From Paraflavitalea devenefica (GTDB taxonomy: Bacteria; Bacteroidota; Bacteroidia; Chitinophagales; Chitinophagaceae), in assembly GCF_011759375.1 (NCBI RefSeq), contig NZ_JAARML010000001.1, positions 372,001 to 436,000 on the forward strand: 64,000 nt of DNA. The letters are read 5' to 3'. Below are positions 24,509 to 32,923 of the stretch, one piece after another. The translations under genes were made by a program, and so were the position numbers. The notes under the pieces are model-generated. The model had not been told where the DNA came from, made no database searches, and was given only the letters and a program-made list of their open reading frames with translations. Every line of letters begins with the position of its first letter. Position 1 is the first letter of the stretch.

Positions 24509-27439
24509 TTAGAAATCAACTGATAAATGGAAAGTGGCCCGCTTGGAAGCCGGGAATGGCATTACATCCACGTTGGTTGAAAAGCCTGTTCCGAAATTGG
24601 ATACTTCCGGATCATAGTTTCTGTACTTGGTTTTGGTAAAATAATTATTGGCAGAAATGCCCACGCGGAGTCCTTTAATAAAACTAGCAGGTAATTTAGA
24701 GAAGGTGTAATACAAGCCAATTTCCCTCAAACGCAAATAACCGGCTTCCTGCACAAAATTACGGGCAGACCCATCGAAATAGTCATTTATCCGCTGCGTA
24801 CCATTTATAACACCATTGCCATCATCATCTCCGTCATAATCCGGACTGGTGCCTCCCAAGTCAGTTAAAAATTCACTCAGGTTAAGGTTATCTCCTTTAT
24901 GCTTCCAGTGCAACAGGAACCGTACACTGAAATTTTTGAGAAAAGTCACTTCATTAAAGAAATTCATCTGGAATTTTGGTTCTGCATCGCCCAGTTTAAC
25001 AGTTCCTTTTGTACCATCTGTCCCTACGATCTGGGTAGCAGTCTTGCCTTCCTCTATCCTGAACATACCCAGGTCGGTAGCAAAAGCACCCAGCTCTACC
25101 GGGTCAACATCCAGCTTGGTTATTTTAGAACGGTTGAGCCAGAAATTAACCGTAGATGTCCAACGGACATTCTTGGCTGCAACAGGTTGGGCATTCACAC
25201 TGATCTCAATACCCCGGTTACGCAGATCACCGGCATTGATCCATTGGGTGCTGAAACCACTGGAACCTGCCACGGGACGTTGCAACAAAAAGCCCGTAAT
25301 GGTTTTGTTATAAAAGGTAATTTCAACATTGAGTTTACTGTTCAACACGCTGAAATCAAGTCCGGCTTCCAACTCTGCCGTTCTTTCCGGCTCAATGTCT
25401 TTATTACCCCGTATAGTGCTTACCAGGGTGCCCAGTAAACCTCCGGTATTGGCTATTACTATGGAATTAAACTTGCTGCCAAAAGCCGGGAAATTACCAG
25501 CTTGTCCATATGCTGCTCTTATCTTCAGATTGTCAAATAGCTTGCTTTTCCAGAAATTCATACGGGTCAAATTCCAGGATAAACCTGCTTTGGGAAAAGC
25601 ATAATATTTATCCGGGTCGCCATTATTGGTAGACCTGTCAAAACGGACCCCTGCAGTTAAGGTAATAGCGTCGATAATACTCGCTTCTTCCTGTATAAAA
25701 ATGCCGTTATCCTGGTTTTTGTTACGGAACTGAAAAGCAGTCAATGCGCCCGCCATATTGATATTGGACTGACCTCCCACCAACCTGGTAGCAACATTGA
25801 GCAGATTATCGTAATCTCCGTTTTCCTGTGTAATACCCGCAGAAGTAGTTAAACTTAAATTGGGTGAGAGCATATAATTATTAACCACAGAAAGAATAAA
25901 ATTGGTACTAAGACTTTTCGCGAAGCCCTGCGCAGAAGTGCCCTGGTTTACTTCCTGGAACTGGAGCGTATTGGGAAAAAGAGCAAAAGTTTTCAGGTTA
26001 TAAAAATCAATGCCACCCCGGCCAATGAAACGGGTAGTGGACTGGGCCGATTTCTGAAAAATAGCATCCAGGTTGATACCGGTTATGAAACGGTTGACAC
26101 CTTCGTTATTCGTTATTTTAGCGATTGTTTCCAGTGGATTGGAGGCGCTGTACTTATTACGGGGGAAGTTGCCGTTAGCATCCGCGTGAAGTTCTGTGAA
26201 ACCGGGCGTCGTGGATAAAGCCACTCCGTAAGAAACAGAGTTATTATCATTATTGGTCAACCCCCTGTCTGCCGAAGAATTGATATAATTGGTGGTCAGT
26301 CCTATCTTAATATTATCTGTAATCCGGTGGTCTACATTCAGTCGCAGGCTATTGCTCCGGAAACCGGTATTTTTTACGATCCCTTCTTCATTTTTTTGTG
26401 AAGCAGAAAAATAAAAACTGGTTTTATCTGTACCGCCGGTTACGCTCACGGAACTATTACGGGTAAGCCCGGTTTCGCCATAAATTTCTTTTTCATAATC
26501 GTATACCTTGCCGGCGGCCACTGCTGCATTGTATTCTGCCACATCCCATCCCTGGTCAGTTACAATCTTAGACGATAAGGAACGGGTGCCTAACAGCTTT
26601 CTTACTTTTACAAAACCTATATCCTGGGAAAAAGAAACTTTTGTTCTCCCTTGTCTACCACGTTTGGTAGTGATCAATACCACGCCCGCTGCAGCCTTTG
26701 AACCATAAATAGCAGCAGCCGAAGCGCCCTTTAATATTTCAATATTTTCAATATCCTCTGCCCGCAGATCGGCTATACGGCTGGAAGGATTGTCCTGGTT
26801 ACTGGTAGAAGCGTTCCTTACAGCGCCTGTTACAAAAGTTAACCCGGCAGAGGTGGTCGTATTATCTATAAAAACCCCATCTACTACAAAAAGCGGCTGT
26901 GTATTACCGAATATGGAAGTTACCCCACGGAGTTTTACAGAAATACCACCACCCGGGGCGCCGGAGTTGGCGTTAATATAAGCGCCGGTAATTTTGCCAT
27001 TCAGGGCCGCATCAAAAGTTTGTGCCGGGGCGGTACCACTCAGGTCCCTGCTGGAAATAGTGGCCACCGCATTGGCCAGGTTCCTTCTTTTTACACTGGT
27101 GGCAAGGCCCGTTACGATCACTTCATCCAGCTTGCCCACGTCTTCCGACAATTGGATAGATACATTTGAATTGGAAGCGCTTACCTGTACTGTTTGGGTT
27201 TTAAAACTGATGGCTGAGATCTCTAATGTTCCTCCACTACCGGGAACCATTAACGAAAATTTGCCATTGGCGTCTGAAGAGGTGCCAAGATTGGAATTTC
27301 TGAGTTTAATAGAAGCGCCTGGGACCGCATTACCGGAGGCGTCTGTAATTGTGCCCGACACGGATACCTGCGCCAATAGCAAGGCTGGCAAGGCAACGGT
27401 CATGAACACAAGCAAAGCTCGTTTCAGAATTTGTCTCAT
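24509..27439 (-). CDS. SusC/RagA-family TonB-linked outer-membrane transporter
   Basis: A 976-residue TonB-dependent transporter. Domains: signal peptide (MRQILKRALLVFMTVALPALLLAQ), carboxypeptidase-regulatory-like domain (VSGTITDASGNAVPGASIKL, about 26-105), a plug with the SusC motif (NPSSRIADLRAEDIENIEILKGASAAAIYGSKAAAGVVLITTKRG), and a 22-strand-type barrel ending in an aromatic residue (ATFHLSVDF). An EVIVTG TonB-box-like stretch is visible near residue 107. It is the first gene of the susC-susD operon. No FecR/sigma gene is adjacent and no N-terminal signalling (STN) domain is seen. Confidence 0.95.
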   Translation of the reverse strand: MRQILKRALLVFMTVALPALLLAQVSVSGTITDASGNAVPGASIKLRNSNLGTSSDANGKFSLMVPGSGGTLEISAISFKTQTVQVSASNSNVSIQLSEDVGKLDEVIVTGLATSVKRRNLANAVATISSRDLSGTAPAQTFDAALNGKITGAYINANSGAPGGGISVKLRGVTSIFGNTQPLFVVDGVFIDNTTTSAGLTFVTGAVRNASTSNQDNPSSRIADLRAEDIENIEILKGASAAAIYGSKAAAGVVLITTKRGRQGRTKVSFSQDIGFVKVRKLLGTRSLSSKIVTDQGWDVAEYNAAVAAGKVYDYEKEIYGETGLTRNSSVSVTGGTDKTSFYFSASQKNEEGIVKNTGFRSNSLRLNVDHRITDNIKIGLTTNYINSSADRGLTNNDNNSVSYGVALSTTPGFTELHADANGNFPRNKYSASNPLETIAKITNNEGVNRFITGINLDAIFQKSAQSTTRFIGRGGIDFYNLKTFALFPNTLQFQEVNQGTSAQGFAKSLSTNFILSVVNNYMLSPNLSLTTSAGITQENGDYDNLLNVATRLVGGQSNINMAGALTAFQFRNKNQDNGIFIQEEASIIDAITLTAGVRFDRSTNNGDPDKYYAFPKAGLSWNLTRMNFWKSKLFDNLKIRAAYGQAGNFPAFGSKFNSIVIANTGGLLGTLVSTIRGNKDIEPERTAELEAGLDFSVLNSKLNVEITFYNKTITGFLLQRPVAGSSGFSTQWINAGDLRNRGIEISVNAQPVAAKNVRWTSTVNFWLNRSKITKLDVDPVELGAFATDLGMFRIEEGKTATQIVGTDGTKGTVKLGDAEPKFQMNFFNEVTFLKNFSVRFLLHWKHKGDNLNLSEFLTDLGGTSPDYDGDDDGNGVINGTQRINDYFDGSARNFVQEAGYLRLREIGLYYTFSKLPASFIKGLRVGISANNYFTKTKYRNYDPEVSNFGTGFSTNVDVMPFPASKRATFHLSVDF

Positions 27440-27902
27440 GCTGGTGTAGCTTTTGTGTTTTTGAATATGTGTTTATAAAGGATCAGTTCAGGCAATAGCA
27501 TGCTATTATCCTGTACCTGTTTGGATACGGAAATATGGTACGGTCTGGGAAGGGTAAAAAAATCAGGAAACGTCATGCCGGTCACTCAGGGTGACAGCGC
27601 ACGATCAGATACCTGTTTGGGTACAGACAGGAGGGGTTGCGGGGAGAGTTGAAGAAGGTTGAGATGTTACGTCTGTGGGAAATTAAAGCACTCAGGTTAT
27701 CTCGTCCGGGGATTTTCTCATGTTGGTTTCGTTTTGAGTTTAAAATGTGTGTTTCATGAAAAGGATCTTAGCTTATGACAAACTTCACTTATCATAAGCT
27801 GCACAGGAATATGGATTGGGGAGGGTGAAAAAGGTGTGCTTGTATAATATAACTATAACCAGAATACTAAGATAGGGAAAAACTACTTGCATAGATCACT
27901 TA
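27440..27902. other. 463-bp intergenic region upstream of susC, with a 15-bp direct repeat
   Basis: No gene is seen. The stretch separates the susC start from the relA/spoT stop, so it holds the susC promoter and any relA terminator. Two copies of TACCTGTTTGGATAC / TACCTGTTTGGGTAC lie at 27514-27528 and 27610-27624, 96 bp apart, and could be regulator-binding sites. No perfect minus-strand TAnnTTTG box was found. Confidence 0.5.
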
Positions 27903-30131
27903 CTATGCTTCCGTATCATACCTGTCTACCGTTTCAATACCCGGCAAACGCTTCAGGCGCTCCACCAGGTCATCCAACTCGTCCTTATCATGAACATACA
28001 CTTTCACATTGCCGTAGAACAGTCCATCCTTGGCCTCAATCGTCATCGCATTAATATTGATCTTCATCTCTCCCGAGATCAGGTTGGTGATCTTATGGAT
28101 CACACCCACATCATCAATACCTACGATCTTTAAACCAGTGAGGAAGGAAATCTCCTTATTACGCGCCCACTTGGTTTTTACCACCCGGTGGCCGTAATTG
28201 GACAGCAGCTTTGTGGCATTGGGACAATTGGTGCGGTGGATAGTAAGTCCTTTACCCGTGGTAACAAATCCAAATACGTCGTCGCCGGGGATCGGCTTAC
28301 AACAATTGGCCAGGGTATAAACAATCTTATCGCTGCTTTCTCCGAATATAATCAGCTCGGCATCCTTCTTGGGCAGGGAGGTATGCTCGGTCTTGTGTTC
28401 AATAACAGGCTTAACCGGCTTGGGAGGCTCCAGTTTATCACCCAGTACCTGGAAATCTTTTAACTCCTTCAGGTCAATCGCCTTGATCGAGATCTGGTAA
28501 TACAGGTCAAGCGGGGATTGCAACTTATAAAAAGCAGTCAGCACATCTACATTGTGCTGGTTAAAAGCAGCACCCAGTCCCTCTACCTTGCGTTGCAGGG
28601 TATACTTACCTTCATCGGCCACCTTCCGCTTTTCTTCCTTCAGCGCATCCTTGATCTTACTTTTGGCCTTGGCGGTAACCACAATATTGATCCAGTCTTC
28701 TGAAGGCTTTTGCTTGGCAGAAGTAATAATCTCCACCTGGTCGCCACTGCGCAACTTATGACTGATGGGCACCAGCTTATGGTTCACCTTGGCGCCGATA
28801 CACTGAGAACCTACCGCACTGTGAATGGAAAAAGCAAAATCCAGGGCTGTAGAATTTACCGGCAGCATCTTCACATCGCCCTTGGGTGTATATACATAGA
28901 TCTCTTCGGCCAGGAAACTCGTCTTAAAGTCCTGCAGAAAATCAACAGAATCATTATCGGGATTATTCAACACCTCCCGTATTTGCTGGAACCATTTATC
29001 AAACCGGCTCTCGTCATTCGTTCCTTCCTTATACTTCCAGTGGGCGGCCAATCCCTTCTCGGCGATCTCATTCATCCGCTTGGTGCGCACCTGTACTTCC
29101 ACCCATTTACCCTGCGGCCCCATCACGGTAGTATGCAAGGCCTCATAACCATTCGATTTGGGATTACTCAGCCAGTCGCGCAACCGCTCTGGAGAAGGGG
29201 TATATTCATCGGTAATAATCGAATACACCTTCCAGCAGGCTTCCTTTTCTTTTTCGGGGATCGTATCCAGGATCACCCGGATGGCAAACAGGTCATACAC
29301 TTCCTCAAAGGCCACACCTTTCTTCTTCATCTTATTCCAGATGGAGTGGATGCTCTTGGGCCGGCCATATATCTCGAACTCAAAATTGATCTTCTCTAAT
29401 TTCTCCCGGATAGGACGTATAAACTCATTGATATACCTGGACCGTTCCCTTTTCGTTTCTGCCAGCTTGCGGGCAATTTCACGGTAGGCTTCCGGCTCCA
29501 GGTACTTCATAGACAGGTCTTCCATCTCTGTCTTGATATTGTACAATCCCATACGGTGGGCCAGCGGACCGTACACATACACGGTTTCAGAAGCTATCTT
29601 TAGCTGCTTTTCCCGTTTCATACTGTCCAGGGTACGCATATTGTGCAGCCGGTCGCTCAGCTTGATCAGGATTACCCGGGGGTCATCTGTCAGCGTCAGC
29701 AATATCTTTTTGAAATTCTCCGCCTGCTGGGAGGCGTTCACGTCTATTACATTCGAGATCTTGGTAAGCCCGTCCACAATCCGGGCGATCTCTGTACCAA
29801 ATTCACGCTCAATATCTTCGAGGGAAATATCCGTATCTTCTACCGTATCATGCAGCAGGGCGCAGATGGTAGAGCGCACGCCCAGGCCAATCTCCTCTAT
29901 CCCGATACGGGCAACAGCCAGCGGGTGCAGGATATAAGGTTCCCCACTCTTACGGCGCATCGTTTTATGGGCATCTGCAGCCATCTCAAAGGCACGGCGC
30001 AATAGCTCCTTATCACCGGGCTTTAACTTGGGTTTCAGTGAACGCAACAAGGCACGGTACTCCCGGAGTATCAGCTTTTTCTCCTGCTCCTCATTCAAAT
30101 TATATTTCGGTATCACAGCTACAGTATCCAT
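27903..30131 (-). CDS. Bifunctional (p)ppGpp synthetase/hydrolase, RelA/SpoT family
   Basis: Makes and degrades the alarmone (p)ppGpp of the stringent response. The ATG at 30131 (MDTVAVIPKYN) is preferred over a TTG four codons upstream; 742 residues. Domains in order: HD hydrolase with intact HDTVEDT (about 94-100) and SDRLHNMRTL; synthetase (about 230-350, IYGRPKSIHSIWNKM, VYDLFAIRVI, GYEALHTTV); TGS (about 395-455, YVYTPKGDVKMLPVNSTALDFAF); zinc-finger/helical region with ANCCKPIPGDD; and C-terminal ACT domain. Both activities look intact. Only one long Rel protein is in the window. Confidence 0.96.
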   Translation of the reverse strand: MDTVAVIPKYNLNEEQEKKLILREYRALLRSLKPKLKPGDKELLRRAFEMAADAHKTMRRKSGEPYILHPLAVARIGIEEIGLGVRSTICALLHDTVEDTDISLEDIEREFGTEIARIVDGLTKISNVIDVNASQQAENFKKILLTLTDDPRVILIKLSDRLHNMRTLDSMKREKQLKIASETVYVYGPLAHRMGLYNIKTEMEDLSMKYLEPEAYREIARKLAETKRERSRYINEFIRPIREKLEKINFEFEIYGRPKSIHSIWNKMKKKGVAFEEVYDLFAIRVILDTIPEKEKEACWKVYSIITDEYTPSPERLRDWLSNPKSNGYEALHTTVMGPQGKWVEVQVRTKRMNEIAEKGLAAHWKYKEGTNDESRFDKWFQQIREVLNNPDNDSVDFLQDFKTSFLAEEIYVYTPKGDVKMLPVNSTALDFAFSIHSAVGSQCIGAKVNHKLVPISHKLRSGDQVEIITSAKQKPSEDWINIVVTAKAKSKIKDALKEEKRKVADEGKYTLQRKVEGLGAAFNQHNVDVLTAFYKLQSPLDLYYQISIKAIDLKELKDFQVLGDKLEPPKPVKPVIEHKTEHTSLPKKDAELIIFGESSDKIVYTLANCCKPIPGDDVFGFVTTGKGLTIHRTNCPNATKLLSNYGHRVVKTKWARNKEISFLTGLKIVGIDDVGVIHKITNLISGEMKININAMTIEAKDGLFYGNVKVYVHDKDELDDLVERLKRLPGIETVDRYDTEA

Positions 30132-30192
30132 ATTTCTATTCAAACGAATTTACAGTAAAAGAAAGTGTTTTCCTGTTTTCTGTCAAAACTCC

Positions 30193-30200
30193 TACTTTTG
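30193..30200 (+). promoter_or_regulatory. -7 promoter box for tRNA-Leu
   Basis: TACTTTTG at 30193-30200 is a perfect TAnnTTTG match, about 100 bp before the mature tRNA 5' end. Confidence 0.55.
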
Positions 30201-30299
30201 CACTCCCTGCAACAAATTCCTGATTCCCCGACTTCAATGAGTTTACAGCGAGCAGCAATATAAGTCATTGAATTGATGAATCTTACATCTTGCAGAGAA

Positions 30300-30381
30300 G
30301 CGGATGTGGCGAAACTGGCAGACGCACCAGACTTAGGATCTGGTTCCGCGAGGAGTGCAGGTTCGATTCCTGTCATCCGCA
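30300..30381 (+). tRNA. tRNA-Leu, anticodon UAG
   Basis: The acceptor stem GCGGATG (30300-30306) pairs with CATCCGC (30374-30380), with discriminator A at 30381; CCA is not encoded. The anticodon stem CCAGA/TCTGG encloses the loop CTTAGGA with anticodon TAG, reading CUA leucine codons. A variable arm (GTTCCGCGAGGAGT region) and T-loop GTTCGATTCC are present, consistent with a class II tRNA. A terminator follows. Confidence 0.97.
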
Positions 30382-30393
30382 CAAACAATGATT

Positions 30394-30424
30394 AAACATC
30401 AGGTTTCATGCCTGATGTTTTTTT
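30394..30424 (+). terminator. Rho-independent terminator of tRNA-Leu
   Basis: AAACATCAGG at 30394-30403 pairs with CCTGATGTTT at 30411-30420, with a 7-nt loop and a T7 run. It begins 12 bp after the tRNA. Confidence 0.93.
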
Positions 30425-30474
30425 ATGCCCTTCTGTCAGCCTGAAACGAGGCCAGCAGACTGGATGGGCAGCGC

Positions 30475-30513
30475 CCAAAAACAACAATCCCGGCCACCAA
30501 TGGCAGCCGGGAT
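30475..30513 (-). terminator. Rho-independent terminator of the esterase gene
   Basis: ATCCCGGC at 30487-30494 pairs with GCCGGGAT at 30506-30513. On the minus strand the stem is followed by TGTTGTTTTTGG. It lies just after the stop of the 30536 gene. Confidence 0.75.
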
Positions 30514-30535
30514 CGCTATTAAGTAGTTAGCTGTT

Positions 30536-32056
30536 TTATTCTACATCTGTCCTGAATGGAGATGCCGGCAACGCATCGCTATTGTACAAATTCACATCCG
30601 GTACATTGGCCCATCCATAACGTACAGCAACAGGATCTTTAACTGTATCGTTGAACACAATGATCTTTTTGCCCTTTATAGTGGCCGTTGCCGGTACAAA
30701 CTGCTGATCAGCACCTGCAATGGAGAAACCCTTCAATACTTCGCCTTTGGCCGCAAGCCCTTTACCATGCGTAAAACGCAATACGATCTTATCTCCCTGT
30801 TTCTTCATAGAAGCATATACCGGGCCTGAATATTCCAGCCGCTGTTTATAGGCCAGTGCCCTTGCCGCCAGCGCCAGCCTGGCTCCTACCGGCTGCTTAT
30901 TGGCAGGATGAATATCTGACGAATCACCACAATCCGTGGTTACGATCAGGGCCGTGTTCCTGGTTTGCTGCGTGATCAGTAATTGGGCTTCCCGTATTTC
31001 AGGCTTCATGTCCTTATACGGTGCGATCTGAACGATCAGGAAAGGAAAATCACCCTCATTCCAGGCCGACCGCCAGCTATTGATCATGACAGGTAAAAGA
31101 GTTTGGTATTGTTTGGCCCGTGTATTATTGGCTTCACCCTGGTACCAGCAAACACCTTTAATAGCATAAGGGATCAGCGGCGCGATCATGGAATTATACA
31201 AACCTCCGCAATCACCTGCCTTCACAGGATGTACCGGCGCCGAAGGTTTGCGTGGCAGGGATTTACCAGCCTGTCTCGCCAGTAAAGTATCGGCTGCCCA
31301 TTTCTCCAGGAGGGCAGGTTCGTTCTTCTTATAATTTTCCAGCCTGGCAGGGTAGTCACTGATAGACCTGTTATAGGCATCTACCAGTTCCTTCAAGGCA
31401 GGATTACCCGCCAGTGTTTCCCTACTGGTCCATTTCTCCGCCGGAGTACCTCCCCAGGAAGAATGAATAATGCCGATAGGCACCTTGAGCTCATTGAACA
31501 GGTCCCTGGCAAAAAAATAACCCACAGCCGAAAACCCTTTTACGCTTCCGGGCGTGCATACGGTCCAGTTGGCATTTACACTGGCTAAAGGCTCTGCTGA
31601 GCCGCCCACACGCGGTAAATAAAACTGCCGGATGAGGGGATAATTGGCCGCTGCCGCTTCTGCTTCCCAGTTAATAATGGGTTTCTGACCGCCTTGCAGG
31701 CCAAGATGACGTTCCATATTCGATTGTCCGCCGCAAAGCCATACCTCGCCTACCTGGATATCATTAATCGTTATGGTATTGGTGCCGGCAATGGCCATTA
31801 CAAACGGTCCACCCGCTTTCAAAGGATTTAGCTTCACCATCCATTTGCCGTTAACTGCCGTAGCACTAACCTGCTGATCGTTGAAGGTGACCGTTACCTT
31901 TTCACCTTCACTGGCTGTGCCCCACACCGGTACAGCAATATCCCGCTGCAATACCATATGGTCACTGAACAAACTATTGGGCTGTACCTCCGCTTTTACT
32001 ATTGCATGAACAAGTAGGAAGGCAACTAAAAACAGGCTTTTGCTATTTCTTATCAT
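30536..32056 (-). CDS. Sialate O-acetylesterase-like SGNH esterase
   Basis: Secreted esterase of the sialate O-acetylesterase family, which removes acetyl groups from sialic acids or from other glycans. The 506 residues begin with a signal peptide (MIRNSKSLFLVAFLLVHAIVKA). The family pattern is present: N-terminal beta domain (PNSLFSDHMVLQRDIAVPVWG), block I VWLCGGQSNMERHL with nucleophile Ser, GIIHSSWGGTPAEKW, a GVCWYQGEANNTRAKQY block, and the Asp/His block TTDCGDSSDIHPANKQPVGARLAL. A single gene with its own terminator; no glycosidase neighbours. Confidence 0.93.
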   Translation of the reverse strand: MIRNSKSLFLVAFLLVHAIVKAEVQPNSLFSDHMVLQRDIAVPVWGTASEGEKVTVTFNDQQVSATAVNGKWMVKLNPLKAGGPFVMAIAGTNTITINDIQVGEVWLCGGQSNMERHLGLQGGQKPIINWEAEAAAANYPLIRQFYLPRVGGSAEPLASVNANWTVCTPGSVKGFSAVGYFFARDLFNELKVPIGIIHSSWGGTPAEKWTSRETLAGNPALKELVDAYNRSISDYPARLENYKKNEPALLEKWAADTLLARQAGKSLPRKPSAPVHPVKAGDCGGLYNSMIAPLIPYAIKGVCWYQGEANNTRAKQYQTLLPVMINSWRSAWNEGDFPFLIVQIAPYKDMKPEIREAQLLITQQTRNTALIVTTDCGDSSDIHPANKQPVGARLALAARALAYKQRLEYSGPVYASMKKQGDKIVLRFTHGKGLAAKGEVLKGFSIAGADQQFVPATATIKGKKIIVFNDTVKDPVAVRYGWANVPDVNLYNSDALPASPFRTDVE

Positions 32057-32389
32057 AGTTTATAAATATTCATACGTAAACAATCAAAATACAAGTTAGC
32101 ATCTCTCCTGACTGAAACAACAAAAAACATTCATTTTTATTGGCTAACCGGCATAAAAAGCATGGGATCGATCCCACTATGCCATCCGCAACAGTCTAAC
32201 CGTTATAGACAGCATTCGCCCAAAACCGGGTGAATAGTGTTGGGATAATTTGGAACAACAGTTTCAAAAAACCCGGTTTTGTACCGGCAAAACCCTTGTT
32301 GGTGTAACGTTTTTCTTCCTGCCTCCGGCCTTTTATACGTTTGACCCATGAATTACAACAACCTATTCCTTCACGCAAAACTTACAACT
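32057..32389. other. 333-bp divergent intergenic region
   Basis: No supported gene. It separates the esterase (minus) from the small secreted protein (plus) and contains the -7 box at 32336-32343. A short frame on the minus strand at 32196-32378 has no recognisable features. Confidence 0.5.
32336..32343 (+). promoter_or_regulatory. -7 promoter box for the 32390 gene
   Basis: TACGTTTG at 32336-32343 matches TAnnTTTG. The in-frame ATG at 32348 would lie at or before the expected transcription start, so the downstream ATG at 32390 is the likely translation start. Confidence 0.6.
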
Positions 32390-32884
32390 ATGTCACGCTT
32401 TATCTTCTTCCTGTTTATACTGGTAAACAACAGTATCATTGGTCAAACCATCAACGGCTTTGTGGTAACAAAACAGGCTGCATCCCATACCTATGCAATT
32501 ACCAAGGGCCTCACAGACTCCGGCCCGGTCAAACAATCGTCCCGTACCAGCAGCGGGGTCCATACTGCCAAAGTCATCATCTCCTCAAAAGGGATTTGCA
32601 AGCAAAGCGTAAGTTCATTCTTTATAGTCAACATCCCCGATACACTGATCAGTCAACCCGCAGCCGCTGTACAGGAAGATACTACCACAGCAACAAAACC
32701 GGCCAGGAAAGCCGGGAACGGTCAATATACTTTATATGTAGCAGGCATAGCCATTGGCGGAGGTTCGGATCAATTGGAGTTATTGCTCAAAACCCGGGGC
32801 CGGCTGACCAACCATGAAGACATCGCCCGGATAATTACAGAAGCCCTCCCTTCCATATTGCCTGTTTTAACCCTATCCAGATAA
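32390..32884 (+). CDS. Small secreted protein of unknown function
   Basis: I do not recognise this protein. From ATG 32390 it has 164 residues with a signal peptide (MSRFIFFLFILVNNSIIGQ). The mature part has a Ser/Thr-rich beta-like segment (TKGLTDSGPVKQSSRTSSGVH), a Thr/Ala linker (QEDTTTATKPARKAG) and a C-terminal glycine-containing helix-turn region (AGIAIGGGSDQLELLL, NHEDIARIITEALPSILP). It is followed after 39 bp by a TonB-dependent barrel gene on the same strand, and the two are likely cotranscribed from the box at 32336. A role as an exported partner or cargo of that barrel is inference. Confidence 0.7.
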   Translation: MSRFIFFLFILVNNSIIGQTINGFVVTKQAASHTYAITKGLTDSGPVKQSSRTSSGVHTAKVIISSKGICKQSVSSFFIVNIPDTLISQPAAAVQEDTTTATKPARKAGNGQYTLYVAGIAIGGGSDQLELLLKTRGRLTNHEDIARIITEALPSILPVLTLSR

Positions 32885-32923
32885 GCTCTGATCATATACC
32901 CTCATACAATTAAAATCATTCTC

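Noticed and set aside
30140..30388. Minus-strand frame over the tRNA-Leu gene
   Set aside because: It covers the tRNA and its promoter in antisense; artefact of the structured sequence.
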